A DNA stretch of 64,000 bases from VRUE01 sp963840565 (GTDB lineage Bacteria > Actinomycetota > Thermoleophilia > Solirubrobacterales > 70-9), in assembly GCA_963840565.1 (NCBI GenBank), contig CAWIZH010000006.1, positions 1 through 64,000 on the forward strand, in the 5' to 3' direction. The notes under the pieces were generated by a model. It was not told the DNA's origin and made no database searches. It saw only the letters and a program-made list of their open reading frames with translations. Both the position numbers and the translations under genes were made by a program. Positions 22,642 through 31,341 of this stretch are shown piece by piece (within the stretch, counting starts at the first letter, position 1; each line of letters begins with the position of its first letter).

Positions 22642-25521
22642 ATGGCGCTGCTGGAGCAAAAGCTCGCTCCGCCGCCGTCCGAGCCTGCCCCCGACCGCGC
22701 GCCGGATTCGCTCGCCGGCGGCGCCGCGCAGCCGCTGCGCGGCGAGCTCGAGCAACTGCTCGGCGCCGACCGCGTGCTCGGTCGCGTCGGCGACATCGTC
22801 CGCTACGCCTCCGACGCCAGCCCTTACCGGCTCTTCCCGCAGGCGGTGGTAATGGCGCACGACGCCGAGGACGTCGCCAAGGTCCTCGCCTACGGCCGCC
22901 GCACCGGCATCCCCGTCACCTTCCGCGCCGGCGGCACCAGCCTCAACGGCCAGGGCCAGAGCGACGGCATCCTCGTCGACGTGCGGCGCCACTTCGGCGG
23001 CGTCGCGGTCGAGGACGACGGCGCCCTGGCGCGGGTCAAGCCGGGCACGGTGCTCGGCCACGCCAACCGCGTGCTCGCCCCGCACGGCCGCAAGCTCGGC
23101 CCCGACCCGGCCAGCACCGACATCGCCTGCGTCGGTGGCGTGATCGCCAACAACTCGGGCGGGATGCGCTGCGGGGTGAGCAAGGACTCCTACTCGACCG
23201 TGCGCGCGATGACCCTGGTCCTCGCCTCGGGCACGATGATCGATACCGCCGCTGCGGACGCGGCCGAGCGCTTCGCCGCTGCCGAGCCCGAGCTCGCCGC
23301 CGGCCTGGAAGCGATTCGCGACGAGATCCGCGCCGACGCCGAGCTGAGCGAGCGCATCCGTCGCAAGTTCGTGATCAAGAACACCACCGGCTACCGCCTC
23401 TGCGCCTTCCTCGACGCCGACGAGCCGCTGGAGATCTTCCGCCGCCTCGTCGTCGGCTCCGAGGGCACCCTGGCCTTCGTCGCCGAGGCGGTCTTCGAGA
23501 CCGTGCCGCAGCCCTCGCACACGACCACCGCCTGGGTCCACTTCCCCGGCATCGACGAGGCGATCGCGCCGGTCCGTGACTTGGTCGACAGCGGCGCCAC
23601 CGCGGTCGAGTTGATGGTCGCCCCGGCCCTGATCACCGCCGCCTGGAACATGGTCGGCGCGCCCGCGGAGTGGAAGGAGCTGCCGCCGGAGTCGGCGGTG
23701 CTGCTGGTCGAGTACGGCGCCGCCAGCGACGCGGAGCTCGACGCCTACCTCGCCAAGGCCGACGAGATCTTCGCCGCCCACGAGACGATCCGGCCGATCG
23801 ACTTCACCCGCGAGGCGGAGGGAATCGAGCTTGCCTGGCGCGTGCGCGAGGGCCTGCACGGCCTGATCGGCCGTCTGCGCCTGCCCGGCACGGCGCTGAT
23901 CGTCGAGGACGTCTGCGTGCCGCCGGAGCGGATCGCCGAGGGCGCCCGCGACCTGCAGGCGCTGCTCGGCGAGCACGGCTTCCTGCCCGGCGTTGCCGGC
24001 CACGCCTCGGCCGGCAACCTGCACTTCATGCTGACCCCGGACTTCGCCAAGCGGGAGGACCGCGAGCGCTACGAGGCCTTCATGGCGAAGCTGGTCGAGC
24101 TGATCGTCGGCAAGTACGACGGCTCGCTCAAGGCCGAGCATGGGACCGGGATAAACATGGCCCCTTATGTAGAGAGGGAGTGGGGCGAGAAAGCGACGGA
24201 GCTGATGTGGCGGGTGAAGCGGCTGGCCGACCCCGACGGCGTGCTCAACCCCGGCGTGGTCCTCAACCGCGATCCCGACGTCCACCTGCGCAACCTCAAA
24301 ACCACGCCGCAGATCGAGGAGTCGGCAACCACCTGCGTCGAGTGCGGCTTCTGCGAGCCGGTCTGCCCGAGCCGCAACCTGACCACGACGCCGCGCCAGC
24401 GGATCGTCCTGCGCCGCGAGATGGCACGCCAGCCGGCGGGCTCGCCGGTGCAGCGGGCACTGCTCGAGGAATACGAGTACGACTCACTCGACACCTGCGC
24501 CGCCGACGGCTCCTGCCAGCTCGCCTGCCCGGTCGGGATCGACACCGGCCTTCTTGTCAAGGAATTGCGCAAGGAGAGACATACGCCGAAGGCCGAAGCC
24601 GCGGCGCTGGCAACGGCAAAGCGCTGGAGCAGGGTCGAGAAGGCCTCGCGCGCCGGCCTGCGCATCGGCGGTCCGCTCGCGCGCCGAACCAAGCGCGGCA
24701 AGGCCCTACCGCCACCGGCATCCGGAACGCTGCCGGCAACCGAGCGCCAGGGCGCCGCCGCCGTCTACGCCCCCTCATGCACCAACCGCATCTTCGGCCC
24801 CACCCCCGCCGATGGGCCTCAAACGTCCAAGGATTGGACGTTTGAGGCCCATCGGCCCTCGGTTGTCGAGGCGCTGGTGGGGGTCTCGCGGCGGGCTGGG
24901 TTGCCGGTCTGGATCCCCACCGAGGTCGTGGGGAGCTGCTGCGGATTGCCCTGGAGCTCGAAGGGCTTTGGCGACGCCCACCGGCACAAGGCGAACGAGA
25001 TGATCGAGCGGCTGTGGGAGTGGAGCGGAGAAGGGAAGCTGCCGGTCGTGATCGATGCCGCCTCCTGCACCCAGGGCGTGACCGATCCCGGCGAGGGCGT
25101 GCTCAGTGAGGAGAACGCCGGCCGGCTCGCCAAGCTGGAGATCCTCGACTCGGTCGCCTGGGCCCATGACCGGCTGTTGCCGAAGCTGGAGATCGGCTCC
25201 AAGGTCGGCTCCGCCACCGTCCACCCGACCTGCGCCACCCGCCACATGGGCCTGGCGCCCCGCCTGCGGGCCGTCGCGAATGCCCTCGCGGACGAGGTTT
25301 ACGTCGCCCCCTCGTCGACCTGCTGCGGCTTCGCCGGGGACCGCGGTATCTCCCACCCCGAGCTGACTGCGGCAGCCACCCGGCCCCAAGCCGAAGAGCT
25401 CGCCGGGCGCAGCTTCGACGCCCACCTCTCCAGCAACCGTACCTGCGAGATCGGCCTCAGCCGCGCCACCGGCGCGGACTACGAGTCGGTCCTGATCCTG
25501 CTCGAGCGCCTTAGTCGCTGA
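22642..25521 (+). CDS. Fused FAD-linked/4Fe-4S 2-hydroxyacid dehydrogenase (D-lactate dehydrogenase-like)
   Basis: 959 residues combining GlcD-like and GlcF-like parts. An FAD-binding-4 domain (TFRAGGTSLNGQGQSDGI, DIACVGGVIANNSGGMRCG) occupies about residues 50-240. The FAD-oxidase C-terminal domain (GHASAGNLHFML, LKAEHGTGINMAPYVE) follows to about 530. Two 4Fe-4S motifs (CVECGFCEPVCP near 564; CAADGSCQLACPVG near 619) and two CCG motifs (CCGLPW, CCGFAGD) complete it. It oxidises a D-2-hydroxyacid and passes electrons to the respiratory chain. A 23-base perfect palindrome is translated between the Fe-S and CCG regions (about residues 723-739). An ATG at 22642 is preferred over TTG at 22636. 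Confidence 0.88.
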   Translation: MALLEQKLAPPPSEPAPDRAPDSLAGGAAQPLRGELEQLLGADRVLGRVGDIVRYASDASPYRLFPQAVVMAHDAEDVAKVLAYGRRTGIPVTFRAGGTSLNGQGQSDGILVDVRRHFGGVAVEDDGALARVKPGTVLGHANRVLAPHGRKLGPDPASTDIACVGGVIANNSGGMRCGVSKDSYSTVRAMTLVLASGTMIDTAAADAAERFAAAEPELAAGLEAIRDEIRADAELSERIRRKFVIKNTTGYRLCAFLDADEPLEIFRRLVVGSEGTLAFVAEAVFETVPQPSHTTTAWVHFPGIDEAIAPVRDLVDSGATAVELMVAPALITAAWNMVGAPAEWKELPPESAVLLVEYGAASDAELDAYLAKADEIFAAHETIRPIDFTREAEGIELAWRVREGLHGLIGRLRLPGTALIVEDVCVPPERIAEGARDLQALLGEHGFLPGVAGHASAGNLHFMLTPDFAKREDRERYEAFMAKLVELIVGKYDGSLKAEHGTGINMAPYVEREWGEKATELMWRVKRLADPDGVLNPGVVLNRDPDVHLRNLKTTPQIEESATTCVECGFCEPVCPSRNLTTTPRQRIVLRREMARQPAGSPVQRALLEEYEYDSLDTCAADGSCQLACPVGIDTGLLVKELRKERHTPKAEAAALATAKRWSRVEKASRAGLRIGGPLARRTKRGKALPPPASGTLPATERQGAAAVYAPSCTNRIFGPTPADGPQTSKDWTFEAHRPSVVEALVGVSRRAGLPVWIPTEVVGSCCGLPWSSKGFGDAHRHKANEMIERLWEWSGEGKLPVVIDAASCTQGVTDPGEGVLSEENAGRLAKLEILDSVAWAHDRLLPKLEIGSKVGSATVHPTCATRHMGLAPRLRAVANALADEVYVAPSSTCCGFAGDRGISHPELTAAATRPQAEELAGRSFDAHLSSNRTCEIGLSRATGADYESVLILLERLSR
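24808..24856. repeat. Perfect 23-base inverted repeat inside the FAD/Fe-S oxidoreductase gene
   Basis: Arms 24808-24830 and 24834-24856 pair perfectly with a 3-base loop (GGA). It remains in frame and adds a polar linker (roughly DGPQTSKDWTFEAHRPS). Codons before it end mostly in C; those after it end more often in G. A hairpin this stable inside a translated core region is unexpected. Confidence 0.88.
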
Positions 25522-25561
25522 TCAGGCCCTTGCTTGACGGCCCCGTCGAGTCGCTGGCGCG

Positions 25562-26437
25562 TCAGGCTTTTGCCGCCGCGACCGCGGCGGCGCCCTGCTC
25601 GTCGGCGCCGGCCTCGACCTCGAGCACCGCAGCGACCATCCTGCGGTCCTGCTCCATGCGCCGGTCGAGCAGCGGGTTGAGGATGCCGCGCAGGGCGGAG
25701 ACGTAGCGCCACCACTTCGGCGCGAAGATTCGCGGCGAGCGCGCTTCGATGCCACCGACGATCGCCGCCCCGGCTGCGCTGGGGGGAATTCGTTTGAGCA
25801 GGAAGTCGGGCGTGTTTTCCTGCAGGCGGTTCGAGCCCGGCCGGGCGACCGCGTCCTGGACCATTTTGGTGTCGACCCAGCCGAAGTAAGCGACGCTGGC
25901 GCTGGCGCCCAGCGGCGTCAGCTCGACCCGCAGCGCCCGGCCCATCGACTCGACGCCTGCCTTGGCGACCGCGTAGGGGCTGTTGAGGACGCCGTTCATG
26001 AAGGCGTAGACGGAAGAGGTGACGACGATGTGGCCGCGGCGCTCGACGATCTGCGGCAGCGCCGCCCGCACGGTGCGCCAGACGCCGAGCAGGTCGACCT
26101 CGAAGACCCGCTCCCATTCCTCGACCGAGATTCCCCGCGTGGTCGCCGTCTGGCCCTGGGCGATGCCGGCGTTGGCGACGACGACGTCGAGGCCGCCGAA
26201 GCGCTCGACAGTCTCGGCAACCGCCGCCATGATCGCGGCGTGGTCGGTGACGTCGGTACCGATCCCGATCGTCCGCTCGCCGATCCGCTCGGCCGCCTCG
26301 CGCGACTGCTCGGCGTCGAGATCGACGACCGCGACCGAGGCGCCGCGCAAGTGCAGCTGGCGCGCCGTCTCGAAGCCGATTCCACGGGCGGCGCCGGTGA
26401 CCAGCGCCACCTTTCCGTTCAAGTCGTAGGCCGGCAC
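25562..26437 (-). CDS. Short-chain dehydrogenase/reductase
   Basis: A 291-residue classical SDR with GTG start. Seen: the NAD(P) motif TGAARGIGFETA near residues 15-26, VVDLDAEQ (an acidic residue after beta-2, favouring NAD), NAGIAQ, the catalytic serine in VTSSVYAF, and YAVAK. The C-terminal ~40 residues are alanine-rich. Substrate unknown. It lies between the FAD/Fe-S oxidoreductase (convergent) and ileS (divergent). Confidence 0.88.
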   Translation of the reverse strand: MPAYDLNGKVALVTGAARGIGFETARQLHLRGASVAVVDLDAEQSREAAERIGERTIGIGTDVTDHAAIMAAVAETVERFGGLDVVVANAGIAQGQTATTRGISVEEWERVFEVDLLGVWRTVRAALPQIVERRGHIVVTSSVYAFMNGVLNSPYAVAKAGVESMGRALRVELTPLGASASVAYFGWVDTKMVQDAVARPGSNRLQENTPDFLLKRIPPSAAGAAIVGGIEARSPRIFAPKWWRYVSALRGILNPLLDRRMEQDRRMVAAVLEVEAGADEQGAAAVAAAKA

Positions 26438-26510
26438 GCGGCAAGACTATTGCGTACCGATGCGACCCGGCAGGGACCGGTGACGGAGCCGCTCCTAGAA
26501 TCACCCGTCC

Positions 26511-29500
26511 ATGCCCGGCTTCCGCCCCGTCGACACCAAGCAGTCCTTCCCGGAGTTGGAGGAGCGGGCGCTGGCGCGCTGGCGCGAGCGCGACGTCTTC
26601 CAGCGTTCGCTCGAGCAGCGCGAGGGCGCCGAGATCTGGAACTTCTACGAGGGCCCGCCGACCGCCAACGGCCGGCCCGGCTCCCACCACGTCCTCGCCC
26701 GCGTCTTCAAGGACATCTACCCGCGCTACCGCTCGATGTGCGGCTTCCGCGTGCCGCGCAAGGCCGGCTGGGACTGCCACGGGCTGCCGGTCGAGATCGA
26801 GGTCGAAAAACAGCTCGGCATCGCCTCCAAGCAGGAGATCGAGGAGTACGGGATCGACAAGTTCAACGCCCGCTGCCGGGCCTCGGTCTTCGAGTACGTC
26901 GAGGAGTGGAACCGCCTGACCGAGCGGATCGGCTTCTGGATCGACCTCGACGACCCCTACGTCACCCTCGACGACGACTACATCGAGTCGGTCTGGTGGT
27001 CGCTGAAGCAGCTCTGGGACAAAGACCGCCTCTACGAGGGCCATAAGGTCGTCCCCTACTGTCCGCGCTGCGGCACGGCGCTCTCCTCACACGAGGTCGC
27101 GCTCGGCTACAAAGACGTCGAGGACCCCTCCATATATGTGCACTTCCCATTGCTCGCCGAGGACGGCAGCGAGGAGGGCGAGTCGCTGTTGGTCTGGACG
27201 ACGACGCCGTGGACGCTGCCGGGCAACGTCGCCGTGGCGCTGGCGCCCGATGTCACCTACGTGCGAGCCCGCTTGGACGACGAGACCGTGATCCTGGCCG
27301 AGCCGCTGGTCGAGAAGGTCCTCGGCGAGGGGGCTGAGATCGTCGACCGCTTCCCCGGCTCCGACCTCGTCGGCCGCAGCTACGGCGGGCCTGTCTTCGC
27401 CCTCGAGGACGGCGGTCCGGCAAACGCCTTCCGCGTCCTCGCCGGCGATTTCGTCACCACCGAGGACGGCACCGGCCTCGTCCACATCGCCCCGGCCTTC
27501 GGCGAAGACGACTACGCGGTCGCGGCGGAGAACAAGATCTTCGACCCGACCAGCCACGCCACCCTCTACAACCCGGTCGGCCTCGACGGCAAATTCGACC
27601 GCCGCGTCAGCGGCTTCGAGGGCGGCTTCGTCAAGGACCCCGAGGTCACCCGGGCGCTGATCGCCGACCTCGACCAGCGCGGCCTGCTCTTCCGCGAGCA
27701 GGTCTACGAGCACTCCTATCCGCACTGCTGGCGCTGCGACACGCCGCTGCTCTACTACGCCAAGTCGAGCTGGTACGTCGCCACCTCGCAGGTCCGCGAG
27801 CGGATGCTCGCCAACAACGAGACGATCGGCTGGCACCCGGAGCACATCAAGGACGGGCGCTTCGGCAAATGGCTGGAGAACAACGTCGACTGGGCACTCT
27901 CGCGCGACCGTTACTGGGGCACGCCGCTGCCGATCTGGGAGTGCGCCGGCGAGGGCTGCGACGGGCGCTTCTGCGCCGGCTCGGTCGCCGAGCTGCGCGA
28001 GCGCTCCAAGGGCGAGGTGCCCGCCGACCTCCACCGCCCCTACATCGACGAGGTGACGGTCGAGTGCGAGCAGTGCGGCGGCGAGATGCGCCGGGTCGAG
28101 TCGGTGATCGACACCTGGTACGACAGCGGCGCGATGCCCTTCGCCCAGCTCCACTACCCGTTCGAGAACGAGGAGCTGTTCGCCGAACGCTTCCCGGCCG
28201 ACTTCATCTGCGAGGCGATCGACCAGACCCGCGGCTGGTTCTACACGCTGCTGGCAGAGTCGACCCTGCTCTTCGATCAGAGCAGCTACCGCAACTGCGT
28301 CTGCCTCGGCCTGATCCTCGACCCCGAGGGGCAGAAGATGTCGAAGAGCAAGGGCAACGTGGTCGAGCCCTGGGACGTGATCTCCGCCCACGGCGCCGAT
28401 GCCTTCCGCTGGTACTACCTGACCGCGCAGCAGCCCTGGTCGGGCTACCGCTTCTCGGTAGACACGGTCGGCGAATCCGTCCGCCAGTTCCTCCTAACCC
28501 TCTGGAACACCTACTCGTTCTGGGTCCTATACGCCAACGCCGAGGACCTAACCCCCGTCGATTTCCCGTCGAAACCTCGTTTTGACGTAGAGGACAGGCA
28601 AAAACGAGGTTTCGACGACCTCGACCGGTGGGCGCTCTCGCGGCTGCAGGCGACGATTGCGACTGTGCGCGAGCGGATGGACGACTTCGACTGCACCGCC
28701 GCCGGCCGGGCGATCTCGGAGTACGTCGAGGAGCTTTCCAACTGGTACGTGCGGCTCTCGCGACGCCGCTTCTGGGAGGGCGACCGGGCGGCGTTCGCGA
28801 CCTTGCGCCACTGCCTGCTCGAGACGGTGGCCCTGCTCGCGCCCTTCACTCCGTTCCTCGCCGATGAGATCCACCTCAACCTCGCCGGCGGCGAGGCGGA
28901 AGCGGCGGGGGAGGGCCGCGACTCGGTCCACCTGCGCGACTTCCCCGAGGCGGACCCGGCGCTCGCCGATCCCGAGCTGGAGAAGGCGATGGAGGCGGTC
29001 CGCCTCACGGTCGAACTCGGCCGCGCCGCCCGCGCCCAGGCCAAGGCGAAGATGCGCCAGCCGCTGCGCCGCGCCGTGATCGTCGCCAACGACGCCGAGC
29101 GCGAGGCGATCTCCGCCCGCGCCGATCTGGTCACCGCCGAGCTCAACGTCAAGGAGCTCGACTTCGTCTCCGAAGAGGCCGACCTGGTCAGCTACGCGGT
29201 CAAACCCAACTACCGCGCCCTCGGCCCCCGCTTCGGCAAGCGCATGCCGCAGGTAGCCGCCGCAGTCGAGGCGCTCGACCCCGTCCATGTCGCCAGGGTG
29301 ATGGCCGACGGCGGCGAGATCGGCATCAACGTCGACGGCGACGAGCACACGATCGGCCCCGAAGAGGTCAGCCTCGCCCTCCAGCCCCTCGATGGCTACG
29401 AGGTAGAGGCCGAGGCCGGCCACGCCGTCGCCCTCCAACTGGACCTGGACGACGACCTACGCCGTGAGGGCCTGGCCCGAGAGATAGTCCACGCAGTCCA

Positions 29501-29711
29501 AAACGCCCGCAAAGCCGCAGGCCTAGACATCTCCGACCGCATAGAGCTCTCCTTGGGCGGAGACGACGAGCTCCTCTCCGCCGCCCGCGCCCATGAGCCC
29601 TACATCGCTGGCGAGGTCCTCGCCACCTCGGTCGCCTTCGACGCTGGCGACGGACCAATCGTCCGCGTCGACGGCCGCGACCTCGAGATCGCTCTTACGC
29701 CGGTTCGCTGA
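26511..29711 (+). CDS. ileS: Isoleucyl-tRNA synthetase
   Basis: Charges tRNA-Ile; 1066 residues, the long IleS2-like form. Seen: N-terminal FYEGPPTANGRPGSHHVLAR (HIGH-region equivalent), GWDCHGLPVEIEVEKQLGI, editing-domain WTTTPWTLPGNVAVAL, AFGEDDY, the WCG-type zinc segment HCWRCDTPLLYYAKSSW, the DQTRGWFYTLL motif and KMSKSKGNVVEPWD near residue 607. The anticodon-binding and C-terminal domains follow. A perfect 17-base palindrome is translated at about residues 686-702, between the catalytic and anticodon domains. Confidence 0.96.
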   Translation: MPGFRPVDTKQSFPELEERALARWRERDVFQRSLEQREGAEIWNFYEGPPTANGRPGSHHVLARVFKDIYPRYRSMCGFRVPRKAGWDCHGLPVEIEVEKQLGIASKQEIEEYGIDKFNARCRASVFEYVEEWNRLTERIGFWIDLDDPYVTLDDDYIESVWWSLKQLWDKDRLYEGHKVVPYCPRCGTALSSHEVALGYKDVEDPSIYVHFPLLAEDGSEEGESLLVWTTTPWTLPGNVAVALAPDVTYVRARLDDETVILAEPLVEKVLGEGAEIVDRFPGSDLVGRSYGGPVFALEDGGPANAFRVLAGDFVTTEDGTGLVHIAPAFGEDDYAVAAENKIFDPTSHATLYNPVGLDGKFDRRVSGFEGGFVKDPEVTRALIADLDQRGLLFREQVYEHSYPHCWRCDTPLLYYAKSSWYVATSQVRERMLANNETIGWHPEHIKDGRFGKWLENNVDWALSRDRYWGTPLPIWECAGEGCDGRFCAGSVAELRERSKGEVPADLHRPYIDEVTVECEQCGGEMRRVESVIDTWYDSGAMPFAQLHYPFENEELFAERFPADFICEAIDQTRGWFYTLLAESTLLFDQSSYRNCVCLGLILDPEGQKMSKSKGNVVEPWDVISAHGADAFRWYYLTAQQPWSGYRFSVDTVGESVRQFLLTLWNTYSFWVLYANAEDLTPVDFPSKPRFDVEDRQKRGFDDLDRWALSRLQATIATVRERMDDFDCTAAGRAISEYVEELSNWYVRLSRRRFWEGDRAAFATLRHCLLETVALLAPFTPFLADEIHLNLAGGEAEAAGEGRDSVHLRDFPEADPALADPELEKAMEAVRLTVELGRAARAQAKAKMRQPLRRAVIVANDAEREAISARADLVTAELNVKELDFVSEEADLVSYAVKPNYRALGPRFGKRMPQVAAAVEALDPVHVARVMADGGEIGINVDGDEHTIGPEEVSLALQPLDGYEVEAEAGHAVALQLDLDDDLRREGLAREIVHAVQNARKAAGLDISDRIELSLGGDDELLSAARAHEPYIAGEVLATSVAFDAGDGPIVRVDGRDLEIALTPVR
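28567..28617. repeat. Perfect inverted repeat inside ileS
   Basis: Arms 28567-28583 and 28601-28617 match over 17 bases around a 17-base loop. It is in frame and encodes a charged linker (PSKPRFDVEDRQKRGFDD). Codons just before it favour C endings and include several CTA; those after it favour G. Confidence 0.82.
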
Positions 29712-29774
29712 TCTGGGCTACGCGCCTTCTGTGACAGATTGAGGCAAGAGCCTTGACGCTATGCGCGCCCACCC

Positions 29775-30038
29775 ATGCGGCCGCAATGTTTACGGTGCAA
29801 TCATGCACCTGATGAGAGAGAGTTGGGCAGATGCGCGACTGGACGACTTCCGACGGACGTCGACCGCCGCTTTGACCAGGTCGACAGGCGCTTCGACAAA
29901 GTAGAGGGCGAAATTCGCGAACTGCGCAGTGAGATGAAAAGCGGGTTCGAATCGATCAACAGGACGATGGTGCATGGCATCGTCGCCCTCTCAGCTTCCT
30001 TCATCGCAGGCTTCGCGGCGATCGTTACCCAGCTATAG
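29775..30038 (+). CDS. Small coiled-coil/membrane protein, possibly frameshifted
   Basis: The frame gives 87 residues ending in a heptad-like region (VDRRFDQVDRRFDKVEGEIR), SEMKSGFESINRTM and a C-terminal membrane helix (GIVALSASFIAGFAAIVTQL). This architecture is common for small tail-anchored proteins of unknown function. The N-terminal 28 residues look unnatural, with clustered Cys and Arg. The +1 frame starting at the ATG at 29812 gives MRESWADARLDDFRR, which would join naturally to VDRRFDQ; a one-base frameshift near 29850-29860 is therefore possible. Confidence 0.5.
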   Translation: MRPQCLRCNHAPDERELGRCATGRLPTDVDRRFDQVDRRFDKVEGEIRELRSEMKSGFESINRTMVHGIVALSASFIAGFAAIVTQL

Positions 30039-30143
30039 CCGCCTTGGGCCGATCAGGTTTGGTGGCTGCGGTTCAGCCCGTCGCTGACACTCATCCGAGC
30101 CCGATGGGAGTGTGGTCCCCCAATTCCAACGTTTGGAGGGCTG

Positions 30144-30650
30144 ATGAGCAAGCGTTTCATTCCATCTCCCGCGATGGTCGTGGCCTGTATCGCGCTGTTC
30201 GGCGCCATGGGCGGCACCGGCTACGCGGCGACGAATCTCGTCACCGGTCAAACTCAGGCCACGACCAGCAAGGCGAAGAAAGGGCCCAGAGGTAAACAGG
30301 GACCCCAGGGACCGGCGGGCGCTCAAGGACCGCAGGGACCGGCGGGACTCAAGGGCGACAAAGGCGAAAAAGGCGCGACCGGGCAGACGGGCCCAAGTGG
30401 AGTCCCCGGCCTGCACAAGGTCACGAATACCGAATCCATCGGCGCCAATACCACCGGCACGGTCATCGTGGAATGTCCGGCAGGTGAGCTCGCGACCGGA
30501 GGGGGATCCTTTGACGGTGGCGTCTCCACTGCCGTCATCTACCAGAGCGCTCCGACGCTGACCAGTCCGGCGACCGGCTGGGAGGTCAGTTACAAGACCG
30601 GAGCCAACGCGATCGAAGCACACGTATACGCGATCTGCACGACCGCGTAG
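30144..30650 (+). CDS. Collagen-like secreted or membrane-anchored protein
   Basis: 168 residues. An N-terminal hydrophobic signal/anchor (PAMVVACIALFGAMGGTGYAA) is followed by a Gly-X-Y collagen-like stretch, about residues 47-90 (GPRGKQGPQGPAGAQGPQG, GLKGDKGEKGATGQTGPSG). A beta-rich C-terminal domain of about 75 residues with two cysteines (VECPAGELATGGG... AICTTA) closes it. The N-terminal segment resembles that of the collagen-like protein at 61284. Shine-Dalgarno TTTGGAGGG precedes the ATG. Surface location is inferred. Confidence 0.8.
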   Translation: MSKRFIPSPAMVVACIALFGAMGGTGYAATNLVTGQTQATTSKAKKGPRGKQGPQGPAGAQGPQGPAGLKGDKGEKGATGQTGPSGVPGLHKVTNTESIGANTTGTVIVECPAGELATGGGSFDGGVSTAVIYQSAPTLTSPATGWEVSYKTGANAIEAHVYAICTTA

Positions 30651-30678
30651 TCGACTTCGCTCATTCACGCTGAACAAT

Positions 30679-30715
30679 CCTCCGCCCTGGCCCGCTTCCT
30701 GGGCCGGCGCGGAGG
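30679..30715 (+). terminator. Probable terminator of the collagen-like gene
   Basis: CCTCCGC pairs with GCGGAGG and an inner CTGGCCC with GGGCCGG (one wobble), closing a short loop 28 bases after the stop. No T run follows. It also lies just past the convergent tautomerase stop, so it could serve both strands. Confidence 0.55.
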
Positions 30716-30732
30716 TGCTCAGCGGGTCGTTG

Positions 30733-30909
30733 CTACTCGGCCGGCTCGCCGATGATGAAGTCGGTCTTCTTCGAGTCGGAGAACTTGACCCAGCAGTGAT
30801 CCGGCGCAACGCCGGCCACCTCGACCAGCGCCGCTTCGATCCGCTTGGCGATCTCCGCCTTCTGCTCGTCGCTGCGGCCCTCGAACCAGTTGACCTCGAC
30901 GAAGGGCAT
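30733..30909 (-). CDS. Tautomerase-family (4-oxalocrotonate tautomerase-like) protein
   Basis: 58 residues. Removal of the initiator Met exposes Pro-1 (PFVEVNWFEGRSDEQK), the catalytic base of the tautomerase superfamily. Arg and helix features (AEIAKRIEAALVEVAG) fit the beta-alpha-beta subunit that assembles into hexamers. Substrate unknown. The ATG at 30909 is fixed by the need for Pro-2. It lies 14 bases downstream of trxA. Confidence 0.82.
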   Translation of the reverse strand: MPFVEVNWFEGRSDEQKAEIAKRIEAALVEVAGVAPDHCWVKFSDSKKTDFIIGEPAE

Positions 30910-30923
30910 GCTCGCGGCGGCGT

Positions 30924-31250
30924 TTAGGCGAGGGCCGGCTCGAGCTCGGCCTCGAGGCGACGCTTGGGCATCGCTCCGATCACCTTCTTGGCGATCGCCC
31001 CGTCCTTGAAGAGGATCAGGGTCGGGATCGAGAGGACCTCGTACTGGGCGGCGGTCTGCTGGTTCTCGTCGACGTTGATGCTGACGATGTGCAGGTCCTC
31101 GCGCTCGGTCTCCATCTCCTCGAGGACCGGGTGGACGACGCGGCAGGGGCCGCACCAGGGGGCCCAGAAGTCGACCAGCACGGGTCCGTCGGCCTCGAGG
31201 ACCTCGGACTTGAAGGTGTCGTCTGTCACGTCTTGGAGCTTGCCTGTCAC
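30924..31250 (-). CDS. trxA: Thioredoxin
   Basis: 108 residues with GTG start. The active site is FWAPWCGPCRVVHPVL near residues 29-44, with the cis-Pro loop YEVLSIPTLILFKDG near 71-85. This is the standard thiol-disulfide reductase used by ribonucleotide reductase and others. It probably shares a transcript with the tautomerase downstream. Confidence 0.95.
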   Translation of the reverse strand: MTGKLQDVTDDTFKSEVLEADGPVLVDFWAPWCGPCRVVHPVLEEMETEREDLHIVSINVDENQQTAAQYEVLSIPTLILFKDGAIAKKVIGAMPKRRLEAELEPALA

Positions 31251-31341
31251 TGGAATCGGTCTCCTGGGGATTGAGGTTCGGCGCTCAATACTTCATAAAG
31301 TATAGCGAGGTTCGCGAGGGCCGAAAGGCCTCCCCGAGCGC

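Noticed and set aside
20212..24285. A 1357-codon open frame on the minus strand
   Set aside because: Beyond 20940 it is antisense to the benzoylformate decarboxylase and FAD/Fe-S genes, has dehydrogenase-antisense composition (Arg/Gly/Val/Asp-rich) and no motifs. Only 20212-20940 is kept.
29935..29965. GGGTTCGAATC, resembling a tRNA T-arm
   Set aside because: It lies inside a coding frame (KSGFESINR) and no acceptor, D-arm or anticodon stem could be fitted around it.
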